Of a DNA stretch of 64,000 bases, positions 20,661-31,781 are shown in pieces (positions within the stretch are counted from its first letter, which is position 1; each line of letters opens with the position of its first letter). Both the position numbers and the translations under genes were made by a program. The notes beneath the pieces are model-generated. The model saw only the letters and a list, made by a program, of their open reading frames with translations, did not search any database and had not been told where the DNA came from. This DNA is from Cladorhizidae sp. MBARI D1340-BT2 (taxonomy: Eukaryota; Porifera; Demospongiae; Poecilosclerida; Cladorhizidae), in the NCBI GenBank assembly GCA_028752905.1, contig JAQNBH010000012.1:27413816-27477815 (forward strand), read 5' to 3'.

Positions 20661-23600
20661 GTGATCAGCCTGGTAGTGGCAGTGAGGGTAAGAAAACCTT
20701 TAATTAGTGCTACTTTTCAGGTCAGCTTTTACATGTCCTGGCAGTCCCATTCACAAATCCATGGCTGTGTATAGGGATAGGACTGGATTTTATAAGTTAC
20801 GCTTTCACAAGTTTCAAAAGACTGGGATAATATTTCAGCCATGTTTAATATTAAGTGTGTGGCTATCTGTGTTTTGGGACAGGGGCAGGGTTTCCGGCGC
20901 AACTGGAGAAATCTGGATTTTAAGGGGGGGGGGGGGGGGGGCATTTTAAGGGAGGGATGGTTAAAGATGTGAAAAAGTTTCTAATTAATTGTAATAAAAC
21001 AATTTCGAAGGGGGGCAGCCGCCCCTGCCCCTCCCCCCACCTAAATGAAACCCTGGGAGAGAAGGGAGGGAGGATGGGGCACTAAGTGCAGGAGAACGTG
21101 TGAGGGAGGGTGCCAAATAAAGAATGTTTTTGTGTTGGAACTAATGGGAGTAATGTGTATGTGAGTTATGGTGGTGGGGGTTAGTGTGTGCATGATTTAG
21201 TTGGTGGGTAGAGGAGGTATGAGTTGTGTGGTGTGTGTATGAGTTTGGTAGTGGGAGAGGTGTGTGCAAGAGGTGGTTATGTGGGCATGGTGTGTGTGTA
21301 TGAGGTGGTGTTTGTGGGCTTGGTGTGTATGGGTTGGGGTTGTGGGATAAGTGAAGTGGGGTAGTGGTGTGTTTGTGTGGGTTGAGGTGGTGTGTGTGTC
21401 ATTTGGTTGGGATGGTGGGTGGTGTGTTTATGGGATAGGGTGGTGAAGTGATGTATGTTTGAGTTGGGGTGGTGGGAGTGGTGTGGGTATGATTGGTATA
21501 GTGGGGTGTGTGTATATGAGTTGCTGGTTTAGGATGGTGTATGAGTTTGGGTTGGGTTGTGCATGTGGTCTATATTTTGGTTGACTTATGATGGGTGGGG
21601 GGTATGGGGATGGACTAATTGTACAAGAATGTGTGATGGGAAGATGTTGAATTATTGTGGGTAGTGTGTGAATGAGTTGATGTGGTGTGGTTAGTGTGCG
21701 TATGTTGAGTTGGTGGGTAGAGGGGTATGGGTTGGGTGGTGTGTGTGTGAGTTTGGTTGTGGTTATGGTGGAGTGTGTATGAGTTGGGGTGGTGGGGTGG
21801 TGTGTCTATGAGTGGTGTCGAGGGCTGCTGGACATGGCCAGTCAGGCCATTATCTTTGCCACATCAATGATGATGAACCTAACAGTCATTTGAGTGCATG
21901 CATTACTTAACACACTCACTGTCACAAGCGTATATATACGCAAAAAGTTGTTTATCAAATTAAAAAACCCATAAAAAATCGATCGTACCGTTCACAGACA
22001 CATTATAGAGGTCAAAAGTTAGATACATTCTTCCCCTACGATCGTACCGAATATAAAGGCAATAGACGCTCGGTAACTAGGGTAGTAATATTGAAAAGTC
22101 GGACCCACTCAGAATTTCAAATCGTGTTGAAGATGGCCGTTTGACTGTCCTTGGATAAAGTTATTTCTCAGGTTTAGGGTTTAGGGCGACGATTTTGTAC
22201 TTTCTGAGGATGAAAGCAGTTATCAAGAAGGCGCTGGCATCTCATCCTACCTTGGCCAGAGCCGTGTTGACCCTGAAGCTCCGCTATTGCTTGGCAGAAT
22301 AGTTGCTGATGACCTACCTTGAAGGAAGCATAGCGCTTTCACTCGAGGTGACGATCTAGATGGAGATGAGAATACCAGCGATGAAGAAGGTATTTACAGT
22401 CATTTAGCTACAGTTTAGCTATAGCTAGTTTTGTTGTTAGCAAAGCAGAGCATGGAACTACAATGCTCTTTTAGTTTCCTTGTTGTGGTAGTCCGCGGTA
22501 TATCTCCTTTGATGCATGAAGCGATGGATTGGGCAGCTGACAGAGCTTCATCAACTCTGACACAATCTATTGTTGCTAGCCCTCCTATTGCTGTGATGGC
22601 TGCTTCATCACCTTCTCCATTGTTCCTACCAGTATATCTGCAACTGTAGGTTGTGAACCTCTGCAGGTTCTATGACTTATGTGACATCTGTAGTCACTCC
22701 TATACTATTTCCATCATCATTATTGTCTATTCCATCATCATGCGCTCCTTTATTTTTAACCTCGCACTCTGTGTCCTCTTCTAGTGAAGTACCTTTGATA
22801 GTCCCTCCTCTAATTCTCCAGAAGAGGGTGTTTGCGTATATGGTTGAGGCATGCATTCTGAACAGCTATGTTTTAGACTCTCACGTCCGCAGAGCAGATC
22901 ACCTTGCCAGGGATTACAGGAAGAGAGATTTTTTGACCTTCAGGTTGGATCTAGCTAAGGAACTAGTGGTATGCTTCTGCTCACGTCAGCATGCTGGCCG
23001 CCCTCGCTCAGTTGATAACGAGCGTCTCGACCAGCTGAACACCACGCGCTTGGGCGATTTGTCAGCACTAACTGAAAAACAGCAGTGGTGTATTGTCTGT
23101 GTAGCAGTTGGAAACATGTCTGGAATCTCAAACGACCATGAGACCACTTATTTGCCATCACTGCAAAGTACCACTGTGTGTCACAAAGAGGGACTGTTTT
23201 TTCAAGTACCACACCATATGGTAGACTTCGTAGTTTCCTAGTTTTTTCTTCACTTTTTTAAAATTTTACTTTCTATGGTATTTCCATTTTTCTCTCTGTT
23301 CTATGTGTGTGCTAGATGGCTGTTCTTTTGTATATGCATGTTTTTGTTGCTATTGTTGTCCTGTTATGGGAAGATGAAGATGTAATAAATAATTGTTCAT
23401 ACAACACCAACTTGATAACAATGTCTTCATCAGAAAATAAACTTCATCAGAAAATAAATATTAAAAAATGAAAAATATATGTTATGCAAGTTTTGTGAAT
23501 ACAATGAGTGTGTGTATATATATATAATATATAATATATATATAATCACATGTTGCATTGTCTAGCAAATTGAAGTAAGAGCTTTCAATAGGCTGTAATT

Positions 23601-26600
23601 ACATAAAGTTGACCACACTGTTTGTCGGCACCAATGCTATCCCATCAACCATGGTTGCTAGGGACTTTAGTGCATTCCTGATTTAATATTGATTTTTATT
23701 TGCACCCGAGTCCAATTAAAAAAAAATGCAGCCTAAACCTGACGGTGAATGGGTTAAAGTGTTGAGTGCATGCATTACTTAAAGTGTTAATTGTGAATAT
23801 GGTTGTGGGTGTAGTGATGTAATGTCAGTGGAATCTCTGTGCATGTAATTATGGTTACTTCCTGTATCCTGTCTGGCAGGACTTATAAAAGGTCCTGTCA
23901 GCCATTTGTGATTAGTCTTGTCTTCACCATAGTTTTTGTCAGTTCATAAGTTATACCTAGACACCCTGAATCTCTCTGGGTAGGTATTAACTAAGGCGAT
24001 ACTTAGAGAAAGACTCTGGTGGCAGCACCTATTAACTGAAGGGAGAAGGTAATCCTAAGCGAGGAACCTTAGACACCTTCTTTAAAACACCAACTAGCCC
24101 TTCACAAGTGGGTGTGGTGGAGGCCAGCTGGTGTGAAGTATCCTTCCTGTGGGAGTATGAAGCTATCTAATGTGTAGTTGTACTTGGTGGTGGTACTAGT
24201 ATAGTGTGTGCATGTGGTAAGTCAGTGTTGTAGGTGCTGATGTTGGAGATGTGCTTTTCCCCTTCATGTCAGAAGTAAGAGATGTTAAGAGATGGATGAA
24301 GCCACTTTTGTCATTGATGATAGTAAGACCAATTGGAGCACCCACTCTCTGGGGACCCATCAGGTCCTCAGGGAGAGACTACTTCTAGCAGGAGTGTAGC
24401 TCTTGGCCATACCAGGGAGCTTATTGTTTTTCTTTCTCTCTGTATAATAATAGCAGACACTAACTTGATACAGGAATCTCATTACACAGCCTTTGACACA
24501 TAGGTATCTTCATCAGTAAGAATGAGGTGCTGCTTGCCTGATGGTGTATATATATATATAAGGTTAAGCATGTCATGCAGTTCTGCGATTGGTCCATGTG
24601 TAATGGTGAATGGTGTGATTGACAGAGATATAATGTGGTGATGTGGATGACCGGGGGTGTGATAGGACTAGCAGAGAAGACAACAAAAAACTAGATGAGC
24701 TGAGAAAATGATCTACTTTTTGTTTAATTTAAACTTAGCTACAGGAAGAGTTAATTAGTCATGAGACTTAGTTTAGAATGTTATGTTGCTATGTGTTGAT
24801 TGTTGTTGATTGGTCTGCTCTGCTTAACATTTTGTTCTTGTTTTTTGTGCTGCTGTTCTTGTTTGGGTCGGTCTATTGTGGAGAGTGAAGGGCATGTGTG
24901 GCATTATAGTGTCAGCCTAGGAGTATGGAGATGTCCAGTGTAGGCATGTTTGTGTGTCTAGTTAACTAGGGCTGGATCTGGGGGTTGGGCTAGCTGAGTG
25001 TGAGTTGTTTGGTATTTTGATTATGGATGTGTGCATGTGTGATGTTGGGAATGAGGCTGTGTGAGTGTAATGCCAGGGCTAGGACTACACATAAGTTTTG
25101 CTTGTAGAGGTGCACAACTTTCACTTCAAAACAAATGCTGAAAATCGCAACTGCCAACTTGAACATTCTCTTTCTTGCTGATCCTACCATTTATGGAAGC
25201 TCTTATTTTGAGGAAAGCTGCACAGGCACCTATACCTTCCAGCAAACACTACCTGCTCTTCTTTCTTGGTGTGGCTCAGGAATCCAGTTCTTTCTTAGTG
25301 TGACTCATGAGAGTAGCTACTTCTTTGTCTGGCTTGTGAGAGTTACTCCATCTTCATGTGGCTCATGTAACAGAAGTATAGCTTTCTGCTCCTGTCTAGT
25401 AAATAATGCAAAGCATTCATTTACATGGTAGAAGATGTTTAGTAATAGCTTAGTTGTTGTTAAGCACTGGTTTTCTTGCTGGTTTGGTTAGAAGTGGTGA
25501 TAGACAACCAGAGTTTATGGTTCACTTGTGGACATACACTTGCTTGGTATGTTTAGTAGTAGTAGTGTAAATAAAACCTTCCATTGATTCACTCACACAA
25601 ATAATCCACTCATTGACTAGCTGTTGTTGCTGCAGATGTTACTGGAAGAACTAATGAAGAAGCAGCTGCCATCACTACATTCTCAAGCAGCATCAAGGCA
25701 CAGGTTAGCAAAACCATCTGTCAGGGTTTGTCAGGGAGTCAGGGGATCAGGAATTACCCCACTTCCCAACTACACCACAAGGATTAAAAAAATTGTGGTG
25801 TCATAATAAGTATATTGTATGCATTCACTATTTGTTTTGCAGCTAATGTTAGTTAATTAACAATTTCAGTTAATGAACTTGGCAATTAAGTAGACAACAT
25901 GTATAATACATTCCTAAGATTTTACTCTTTGAATATGTCAAAGTTGCACTAAAACCTTCTAAAGTCAGTTCAAGTCCTTCAATTGTGATTCACCTGAGCC
26001 TAGCCAGGTTAGTGTTACTTATCTATTTCGAAGACTTATCTTAATAAACTTCATCTAACCAAAAATAAGGCCATGTAGTATGTAGTAAGGATAGCTATGA
26101 AAAATTCCAGGCTCGACACTCATCCCCACTCTTCCCAGCAACTAAAATGTCTCTATGAAGCCATGATCTTCATGCTATATTAGTTGTTTCTGTTGTTATT
26201 TTAGTTATTATTGTAGAAATATGACGAACTGCTGGCCAAAGTTCCAGAGTGCAACCGTGCTTACCTAGATGATGTGATAATGTCAGATGTGGACCTAGGT
26301 CGAATTTCTGCAAGACTGTATGTACATATGGCATATCTGCTAGGACTGAACTTGTCTGACGTGCAGCACATAGTGACCACATACAGGGGAAGTTTTGATC
26401 TAATAAGGTACTACAATGCTAAATGTGTGAATTGTGGATGTGGTTTTATAGATGCACACTATTTACAGGTGGGCTCTTCTGGAGCATTGGAGATCTAAAG
26501 CTGGTTATCCAAAGACTTACAGGAATCTTCTTCGAGTATGTGTGGAGGAAGATTTGGAGGAATCTGCTGAAGACATTATTTCCATCTTAAGCAGCAAAGG

Positions 26601-27041
26601 TTGGTCTAGATGGTTGTGTTGGTGTGTATATTTTAAGTGGTAAAGGGTGGTCACCCTTAGTCTACATGGGGACAGTCTTGTTTATCTTCTTTTTTACAAC
26701 TAGATATTACATAAGGTAGAACAATCCTGAATACTTTTGGAACTGGTCAACACGATTCGAATGCGTAAATGCTTCTTTGCAAGTGCGTAGTTTGTAATTA
26801 TAGATACAGCCTGAAATGTTCTGGCCTGTAATTATCAATCCCTTTTCCTCGTGCTTGCTCTTCACTTGTCCTTCCCCCTCCACATTGCTCTGTAAAGTTA
26901 ACAATGGAGTACAGAAATTGAGTCATGGCCTCTTCTGCTTTACTTACAGCAGTAAGAAAGATGCCATTAAGGGGACGCATGTGCAGACTAGCAAATCTAG
27001 AGGCATCTGAAGAACAACTTCACTGTGCTCACCAAATATAG
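20661..27041 (+). CDS. Death-domain protein, copy 3
   Basis: Inferred join: candidate micro-exon 20661-20687 (donor GTAAGA), then 25636-25703, 26217-26407, 26469-26599 and 26950-27041 in U3. The roughly 5-kb first intron holds the MITE, G/T tract, piggyBac and TATA block. The product is about 160 residues after the linker, with LGLNLSDVQHI, WALLEHWRSKAGYPK and AEDIISIL motifs; stop TAG 27039-27041. The third downstream exon uses a full TTTACAG acceptor. It is open across all joined exons. Confidence 0.55.
20886..21055. mobile_element. hAT-type MITE (U2)
   Basis: Starts CAGGGTTTCCGG and ends ATGAAACCCTG, with an internal G tract (about 20925-20941). Confidence 0.65.
21110..21820. repeat. G/T-rich degenerate minisatellite (U2)
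   Basis: Same G/T-biased composition as U1. It includes an undisturbed GTGTA site at 21537-21541, the spot where U3-U5 carry a solo LTR. Confidence 0.85.
21911..23753 (+). mobile_element. piggyBac-like element, internally deleted (1843 bp)
   Basis: Bounded by TTAA at 21907-21910 and 23754-23757. The ends CACACTCACTGTCA and (reverse complement) CCCATTCACCGTCA agree at most positions. A subterminal palindrome GCGTATATATACGC lies at 21928-21941. It carries parts of a piggyBac transposase on the plus strand but lacks the catalytic middle. Private to U2. Confidence 0.8.
22185..23241 (+). pseudogene. piggyBac transposase remnant
   Basis: An acidic N-terminal piece (DDFVLSEDESS, 22185-22389, one stop) and a C-terminal piece from about 22830: VEACILNSYVLD, FRLDLAKELV, GRPRSVDNERL and the start of the Cys-rich C-terminus (CIVC near 23090). 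A frameshift near 23100-23130 moves the last Cys/His motif (ICHHCKVPLC...CFFKYH) to another frame. The DDD catalytic core is absent; about 220 residues remain of a family norm near 550-600. Confidence 0.7.
23758..24660. promoter_or_regulatory. TATA-containing block, possible LTR remnant (U2)
   Basis: TATAAAA near 23885 is enclosed by CAGGAC/GTCCTG arms, so the TATA box would sit in a hairpin loop. About 130 bp downstream, TGGTGGCAGC (24018) matches a tRNA-Leu-type primer site, suggesting a retroelement LTR edge, although no TG...CA ends are clear. A short TA repeat lies at 24547-24562. Also in U3 and U4. Confidence 0.35.
25021..25431 (+). other. Unit-start open block (U3)
   Basis: ORF from ATG 25135 to 25431 (98 codons), with homologues in U4 and U5. 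It has many Cys, Ser and Phe residues and no recognised domain. It lies in the intron between micro-exon and Death exons, so it may be a chance ORF. Confidence 0.3.
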
Positions 27042-27282
27042 CTAGCTAGAATAAGCCAACTTATCATTGGGATTGCTATGTTATGAACTTTGTGGCTTCC
27101 TCACATCTTCCTGGAGATTTTACAATGGGAGTAGCTTCCAGCAATCAATGGAAGGAGAAGTGGTAACATCCATTTTTCTTGAGTATTAACTTTCATCATA
27201 AGATTTATATTTTAATGAGTATTTTGTTATGTTTTTGCCTGTTTCTACCTCAATGCTCCGTCTTCATCAGGGTGAGAAACAA

Positions 27283-27315
27283 GGCAACACATTTACACTC
27301 ACTGGCAACACATTT
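27283..27315 (-). repeat. Inverted minisatellite seed (U3)
   Basis: Same 21-bp-spaced GGCAACACATTT pair as in the other units, 3.1 kb before the main array and in opposite orientation. Confidence 0.6.
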
Positions 27316-27369
27316 CATTTACATTTACAAAAATAAGGTAATTACAAACAACCAATCAAATGCAAGTCG

Positions 27370-27457
27370 TTAGTGTGTGAGGTGAGAGGTCCCACACATT
27401 AACATGTGGGTGAGTGTAAATTGTTGATTGTGCAGGCTAAGTGTTGACAGTTAGGCC
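27370..27457. repeat. Direct repeat, left copy (U3)
   Basis: GTGTGAGGTGAGAGGTC...GTTAGGC; the right copy is at 30134-30221. It could be a decayed LTR pair of the Gmr1-like element. Confidence 0.6.
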
Positions 27458-27462
27458 TCCCC

Positions 27463-29824
27463 CATCCCTTCCTTAAGAAGTATAGAGTAGTTAGCAGGAG
27501 AGTGTGTGCAAATTGTCACTTCTGATCTGTGAACAATACTCGTCTTGTTTGGCTGTTGGTCGGCTTGTGTCAGTGCATTCAATTGGCTCTAATCAAATGC
27601 ACATCCTTACCATTTCGTCCTTCCTCACCGTTAGGATTGGAAATGACCAGGGGTCTTAGATGGTTCCATAATATTATGTTCCAACAATGTCTGGATTTCC
27701 TTGTGAATACCATCTTCACAACTCTTGGGGACTTGCCTTGGCGGAATCCTGTTGGGCTGGGCTTGCTTGGTCTCAAGGCATTTCCCACTGCCGTTGTTTC
27801 CCCAGAGATATTTGTGAAGACTGTTGGGGAAGTATCCATCAAGCATTGGAGTTGTGAAGTCTGTTCATCATTTAAGTTTGGCCCCATGAGAGCTTTTGAA
27901 TCTGATTCTCATAGGGTTGGTAAGAGAAGTCCCTGCAGAGTTTCTTCATCTGTTAAGGTGATAGAAAATACATATGCCACTGGACTGTGCCAGGACTTCA
28001 TCATGTTGACATGAATAGTTATATGCCTTTTCTTTCTGTCATGCATGTGCACTCTGTATGTAACTGGTGCTATGTGCTGCATCTGTTCCAGGTTCTCCCT
28101 CATGGTTGTTAGACATTGAACAGCAGTGGTGTGTTGACTGACCTTCTTAATAATTTGTTTCAATGTGGCATGAAACCAATTTAACATACTGTTCGTCTGA
28201 GGGAGGTGTGGACTTGCTTTGATGTGGTGAATGTCTAGTTTCTGATATAAGGTTGTCACTAGAATGACACCAAATTAATGCCCTGATCTGTCAGTAGCTT
28301 AGCCACACACACACACTATAGAGCTATTGTCAACCTAGTGTGGTGTTGGTCCAGTGTGTGTGTCTATAGAGCTACTGTCAACCTAGTGTGGTGTTGGTAT
28401 TCCTGGGGGAGATCCATCAAAGCAGAAGAAAGAGTTTCAACAACAGCTTTCCTGAATAGTGTGGCATCACCATCTGGCAAAATCCATGGATGTTAACAGA
28501 TCTTGTTGCCGGCTCTAGTGTGAGGCAAAGGGTCAACTATATCAAAAGCTACCCTTGTCAGTAATTCTGTGATAATTGGCATAGAGATTAGTGGAGCAAG
28601 GGTCTGTGGACATCTACCTCCCTTATGGCATTTAGCGCTGGATTCACATCCCGGCTGAGGCCTGGCCAGTAAAAGTGGGCCAACAGTCTGTGTCTGGCTT
28701 TGTTGTACCCGAGATGACCGATCATGTGGAGTGTGTGAGCTATGGCTTGCTGTTGTCTGTTGCCTGGCAACACTGGGTGGTGCATTTCATTGTCTAACTT
28801 GTCATGTCCACATCTAAACAACAATCCAACCTTACAAAACTAATCAGAGTTCCCCTGGTTTCAGCGATTCTCACTCTTTGTGCAAGTATGAGTTGTTCTG
28901 TAGCCCAGCACTAAAGTCTGGCAACCGTGTTCATCAACACAGACTTCTTTACCAACTATTTTAGAGGTTGTGTTCTCATCTGGTTGACAGATGTATTCTC
29001 ATCTATTCGAGTGGTGTGTTCTCATCTGGTCGATTGAGTGCAGTCTTATCTGGTTGAGAGGGTGTGTTCTCATCTAATTTAGAGGATGTGTTCATCTCAG
29101 GAATGACAGATGGGATAGAGACAATTTGTCATTTGCTTTATCTGGGTTCTGATCCAGGTCAATCAAAATATCGCTGTCAGTTCCAACTAACTCCTCCCAC
29201 GGTGTGAGTATTTCTCCTGAGTTCACTGTAGCTATCTCATCAGCCTGCAAGTGTTGTTACTCTTGCTCTGCAGCTTATCTGGTCTGTACCAACATAGCTT
29301 GTGTTTAAACCGTCAGTCTCTCTTTTACTAATGGCTCAATTAAGTGGTTTAGAAAGGGAGCATCTTGACCCAGTAGAATATCAGCAGTGATGCTATCAGC
29401 CACAGATCCTTGAAGTTTTGCAGTCTCCCACCTATGTCAATGTGTATGTTTGCTAAGTCAGTGGACCAGTCACCCTTACTAAGGAAACCTTATCTCCCTC
29501 CAAAGAGCCTTCCAGAAGTGGAGTCTTGGAAACCACAGAGTGTGAAGCTGCTGTGTCTAACTTGATGGTTGCATCCTTGCCATTCAGTAAGCCCTATACC
29601 AGGTAGTCAAGTGAATGATGGCAGGTGGGACACCAAAGGTATATTTTCTCTTAAGGATACTTGGCTGGTCCCGGCTTATTCACAACATGGTTATGTGTTT
29701 GTTGGTAAGGGGTCCTTCTCTTATATTTTCCGAGCACTAGATGGACCAAGTGAGGTATTTGTCAACCATAGTGCCAACTTTTTTGAGTGTGGCTGGGTCT
29801 TTGTTCCTCACTGCCAAAGCAATA
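27463..29824 (-). mobile_element. Gmr1-like gypsy fragment, family a (U3)
   Basis: Minus-strand order: protease (KLDTAAS near 29550), H2C2 zinc motif (28780-28650), integrase core with LLTSMDFA and LTDQG remnants, PQTNSMLNWFHATLK (28200-28150), a HVNMMKSWHSP tail (about 28020), then reverse transcriptase N-terminus with TSPTVFTNISGETTAV, IPPRQVPKS and EIQTLLE (27850-27680), ending after RMCI. Many stops; not functional. Integrase ahead of reverse transcriptase is the Gmr1-clade arrangement. Confidence 0.7.
28300..28400. repeat. U3-private short tandem duplication
   Basis: Two copies of CTATAGAGCTA..GTCAACCTAG with flanking GTGTGGTGTTGGT, inserted in the Gmr1-like integrase region; U4 and U5 lack them. 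Confidence 0.65.
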
Positions 29825-30090
29825 TGTGGTGGAAGCATCCTCTAAGCATGCACAGCAAATCTTTTACCAGCTTCTTATGGGCTGTTTGTTCCTAGCAGTA
29901 CACTGTGTAGCACTTTTGTTTGGCTTGATAGTAGCCTCCCACCATCAACTATCAAGCCAAACAAAAGTGTGACATTGTGTACTGCTAGGGACAAAGATTT
30001 AAGTAACTATTGTGTAGCTGGTTGAAGCAGCCCAGAAGAAACTGGTAAAAGATTTGCTGTGGAGCATGTTTTGAGGATGCTTCCACCACA
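29825..30090. repeat. Inverted-repeat (foldback) element (U3)
   Basis: Outer ends TGTGGTGGAAGCATCC / GGATGCTTCCACCACA, inner ends ACTTTTGTTTGGCTTGATAGT and its complement, and a 15-bp loop AGCCTCCCACCATCA. The left arm is about 106 bp because of an internal deletion; the right arm is about 143 bp. A transcript would form a long hairpin. AATA may flank both sides. Confidence 0.8.
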
Positions 30091-30133
30091 AATAACCAAT
30101 GAGTGTGTACTATGCAATCATGTTAATACCAAT

Positions 30134-30221
30134 ATAAGGGTGAGGTGAGAGGTCTCATACATTAACATAAGGGTGAGTGTTAATTGATGGTTGTACAGGC
30201 TAAGTGTTGTCTGTTAGGCTT
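30134..30221. repeat. Direct repeat, right copy (U3)
   Basis: GGGTGAGGTGAGAGGTCTC...GTTAGGC, partner of 27370-27457. Confidence 0.6.
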
Positions 30222-30401
30222 GGGTAAATGCATGTGATTCCTGACTTGATTGAATGCTAGAGTGTATAAGCACAGTCATGCATCAGACTGATGCAGGCCT
30301 GGAGCTGCCCGACTGCTGAATCTCAATTCTCAAGACTATGGTGTGAAGCTATACCAATCACTGGCTGACAGATAATTAATCACGTGCATTTCAAGTGACA
30401 C

Positions 30402-30992
30402 ATGTTGCCTGTGAGTATAGATGTGTTGCCAGTGAGTATAAATGTGTTGCCAGTGAGTATAAATATGTTGCCAGTGAGTATAAATGTGTTGCCAGTGAGT
30501 ATAAATGTGTTGCCAGTGAGTATAAATGTGTTGCCAGTGAGTATAAATGTGTTGCCAGTGAGTATAAATGTGTTGCCAGTGAGTATAAATGTTTTTCCAG
30601 TGAGTATAAATGTGTTGCCAGTGAGTATAAATATGTTGCCAGTGAGTATGTGTTGCCAGTGAGTATAAATGTGTTGCCAGTGAGTATAAATGTGTTGCCA
30701 GTGAGTATAAATGTGTTGCCAGTGAGTATAAATGTGTTGCCAGTGAGTATAAATGTGTTGCCAGTGAGTATAAATGTGTTGCCAGTGAGTATAAATGTGT
30801 TGCCAGTGAGTATAAATGTGTTGCCAGTGAGTATAAATGTTTTGCCAGTGAGTATAAATGTGTTGCCAGTGAGTATAAATATGTTGCCAGTGAGTATAAA
30901 TGTGTTGCCAGTGAGTATAAATGTGTTGCCAGTGAGTATAAATGTGTTGCCAGTGAGTATAAATGTGTTGCCAGTGAGTATAAATGTGTTGC
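30402..30992 (+). repeat. 21-bp minisatellite, about 28 copies (U3)
   Basis: Same unit as U1. One copy near 30648 has lost 6 bp. ATATGTT and ATGTTTT variants recur at similar spots in U4 and U5. Confidence 0.95.
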
Positions 30993-31360
30993 ATTGTCTC
31001 CGTGTCTTCATATGCCCCTGAAGGCTAAAGCATTCAGTTAAATCATTGGCAAAATTTTTTAAGAAAGATAAGTCATCGGAACGAGTCAACTTTCATATCG
31101 CAGCTGTCAGAATGGAAAGGTTGCTAGTTAATCGCTGATGCAGAAATAGAAAATACAGAGCATACAAATGATGCGTCACAAGAAATTGAGCATACAGGAT
31201 TTTTATTTATTTTATTTAGCATAAATGTTTGAGATAAGCATTTTATAATACACGGGAGGAAATGAGTCTCATAAGATCAATGAAGTACTAGCTATATTGC
31301 TTATTAATAATTTATTTAGCTAATACATAATGTTTGGCTGTGTTAGTGCTTTTGGTTCAG

Positions 31361-31750
31361 GTGATCAGCCTGGTAGTGGCAGTGAGGGTGAGAAAACCTT
31401 TAATTAGTGCTACTTTTCAGGTCAGCTTTTACATGTCTTGGTATATAGTCCCATTCACAAATCCATGGCTGCGTATAGGAATAGGACTGGATTTTTTTGT
31501 GATTTATAAGTTTCGTTTCACAAGTTTCAAAAAGCTGGGATAATATTTCAGACATGTTACATATTAATGGGTGTGGCTATCTGTGTTTTTGCACAGGGGC
31601 AGGGTTTCTGGCGCAACTGGAGGAATCTGGATTTTAATTAAGGGGGGAAAGGGGGCCATGATGGTTAAAGATGTGAAAAAGTTTCTAATGAATTTTAATA
31701 TAATGCAATTTCTAAGGGGTGGGCAAAAATGTTCCAAGGGGGAGCAGCCG

Positions 31751-31781
<31 letters not shown>

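Larger units (their letters stand above)
14611..24660. repeat. Tandem segmental unit U2
   Basis: Second copy. It has the Death-domain exons, an internally deleted Gmr1-like fragment, a palindrome in flipped orientation, the longest minisatellite (about 47 copies), the MITE, the G/T tract, a private piggyBac insertion and the TATA block. It lacks the 193-bp LTR, the K02A2.6-like element and the second Gmr1-like fragment. Confidence 0.85.

Noticed and set aside
22169..22187. Telomere-type TTTAGGG repeats
   Set aside because: Only two copies, inside the piggyBac element.
26798..26980. Minus-strand 60-codon ORF opposite the last Death exon
   Set aside because: Spans an intron and exon border of the plus-strand gene; no support.
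27579..27887. Second minus-strand frame over the same region
   Set aside because: The reverse transcriptase motifs lie partly in another frame; both are pieces of one frameshifted remnant, not two genes.
27529..28014. Plus-strand 161-codon ORF (also at 43366 and 55436)
   Set aside because: It is antisense to the Gmr1-like reverse transcriptase and integrase tail, whose motifs read on the minus strand.
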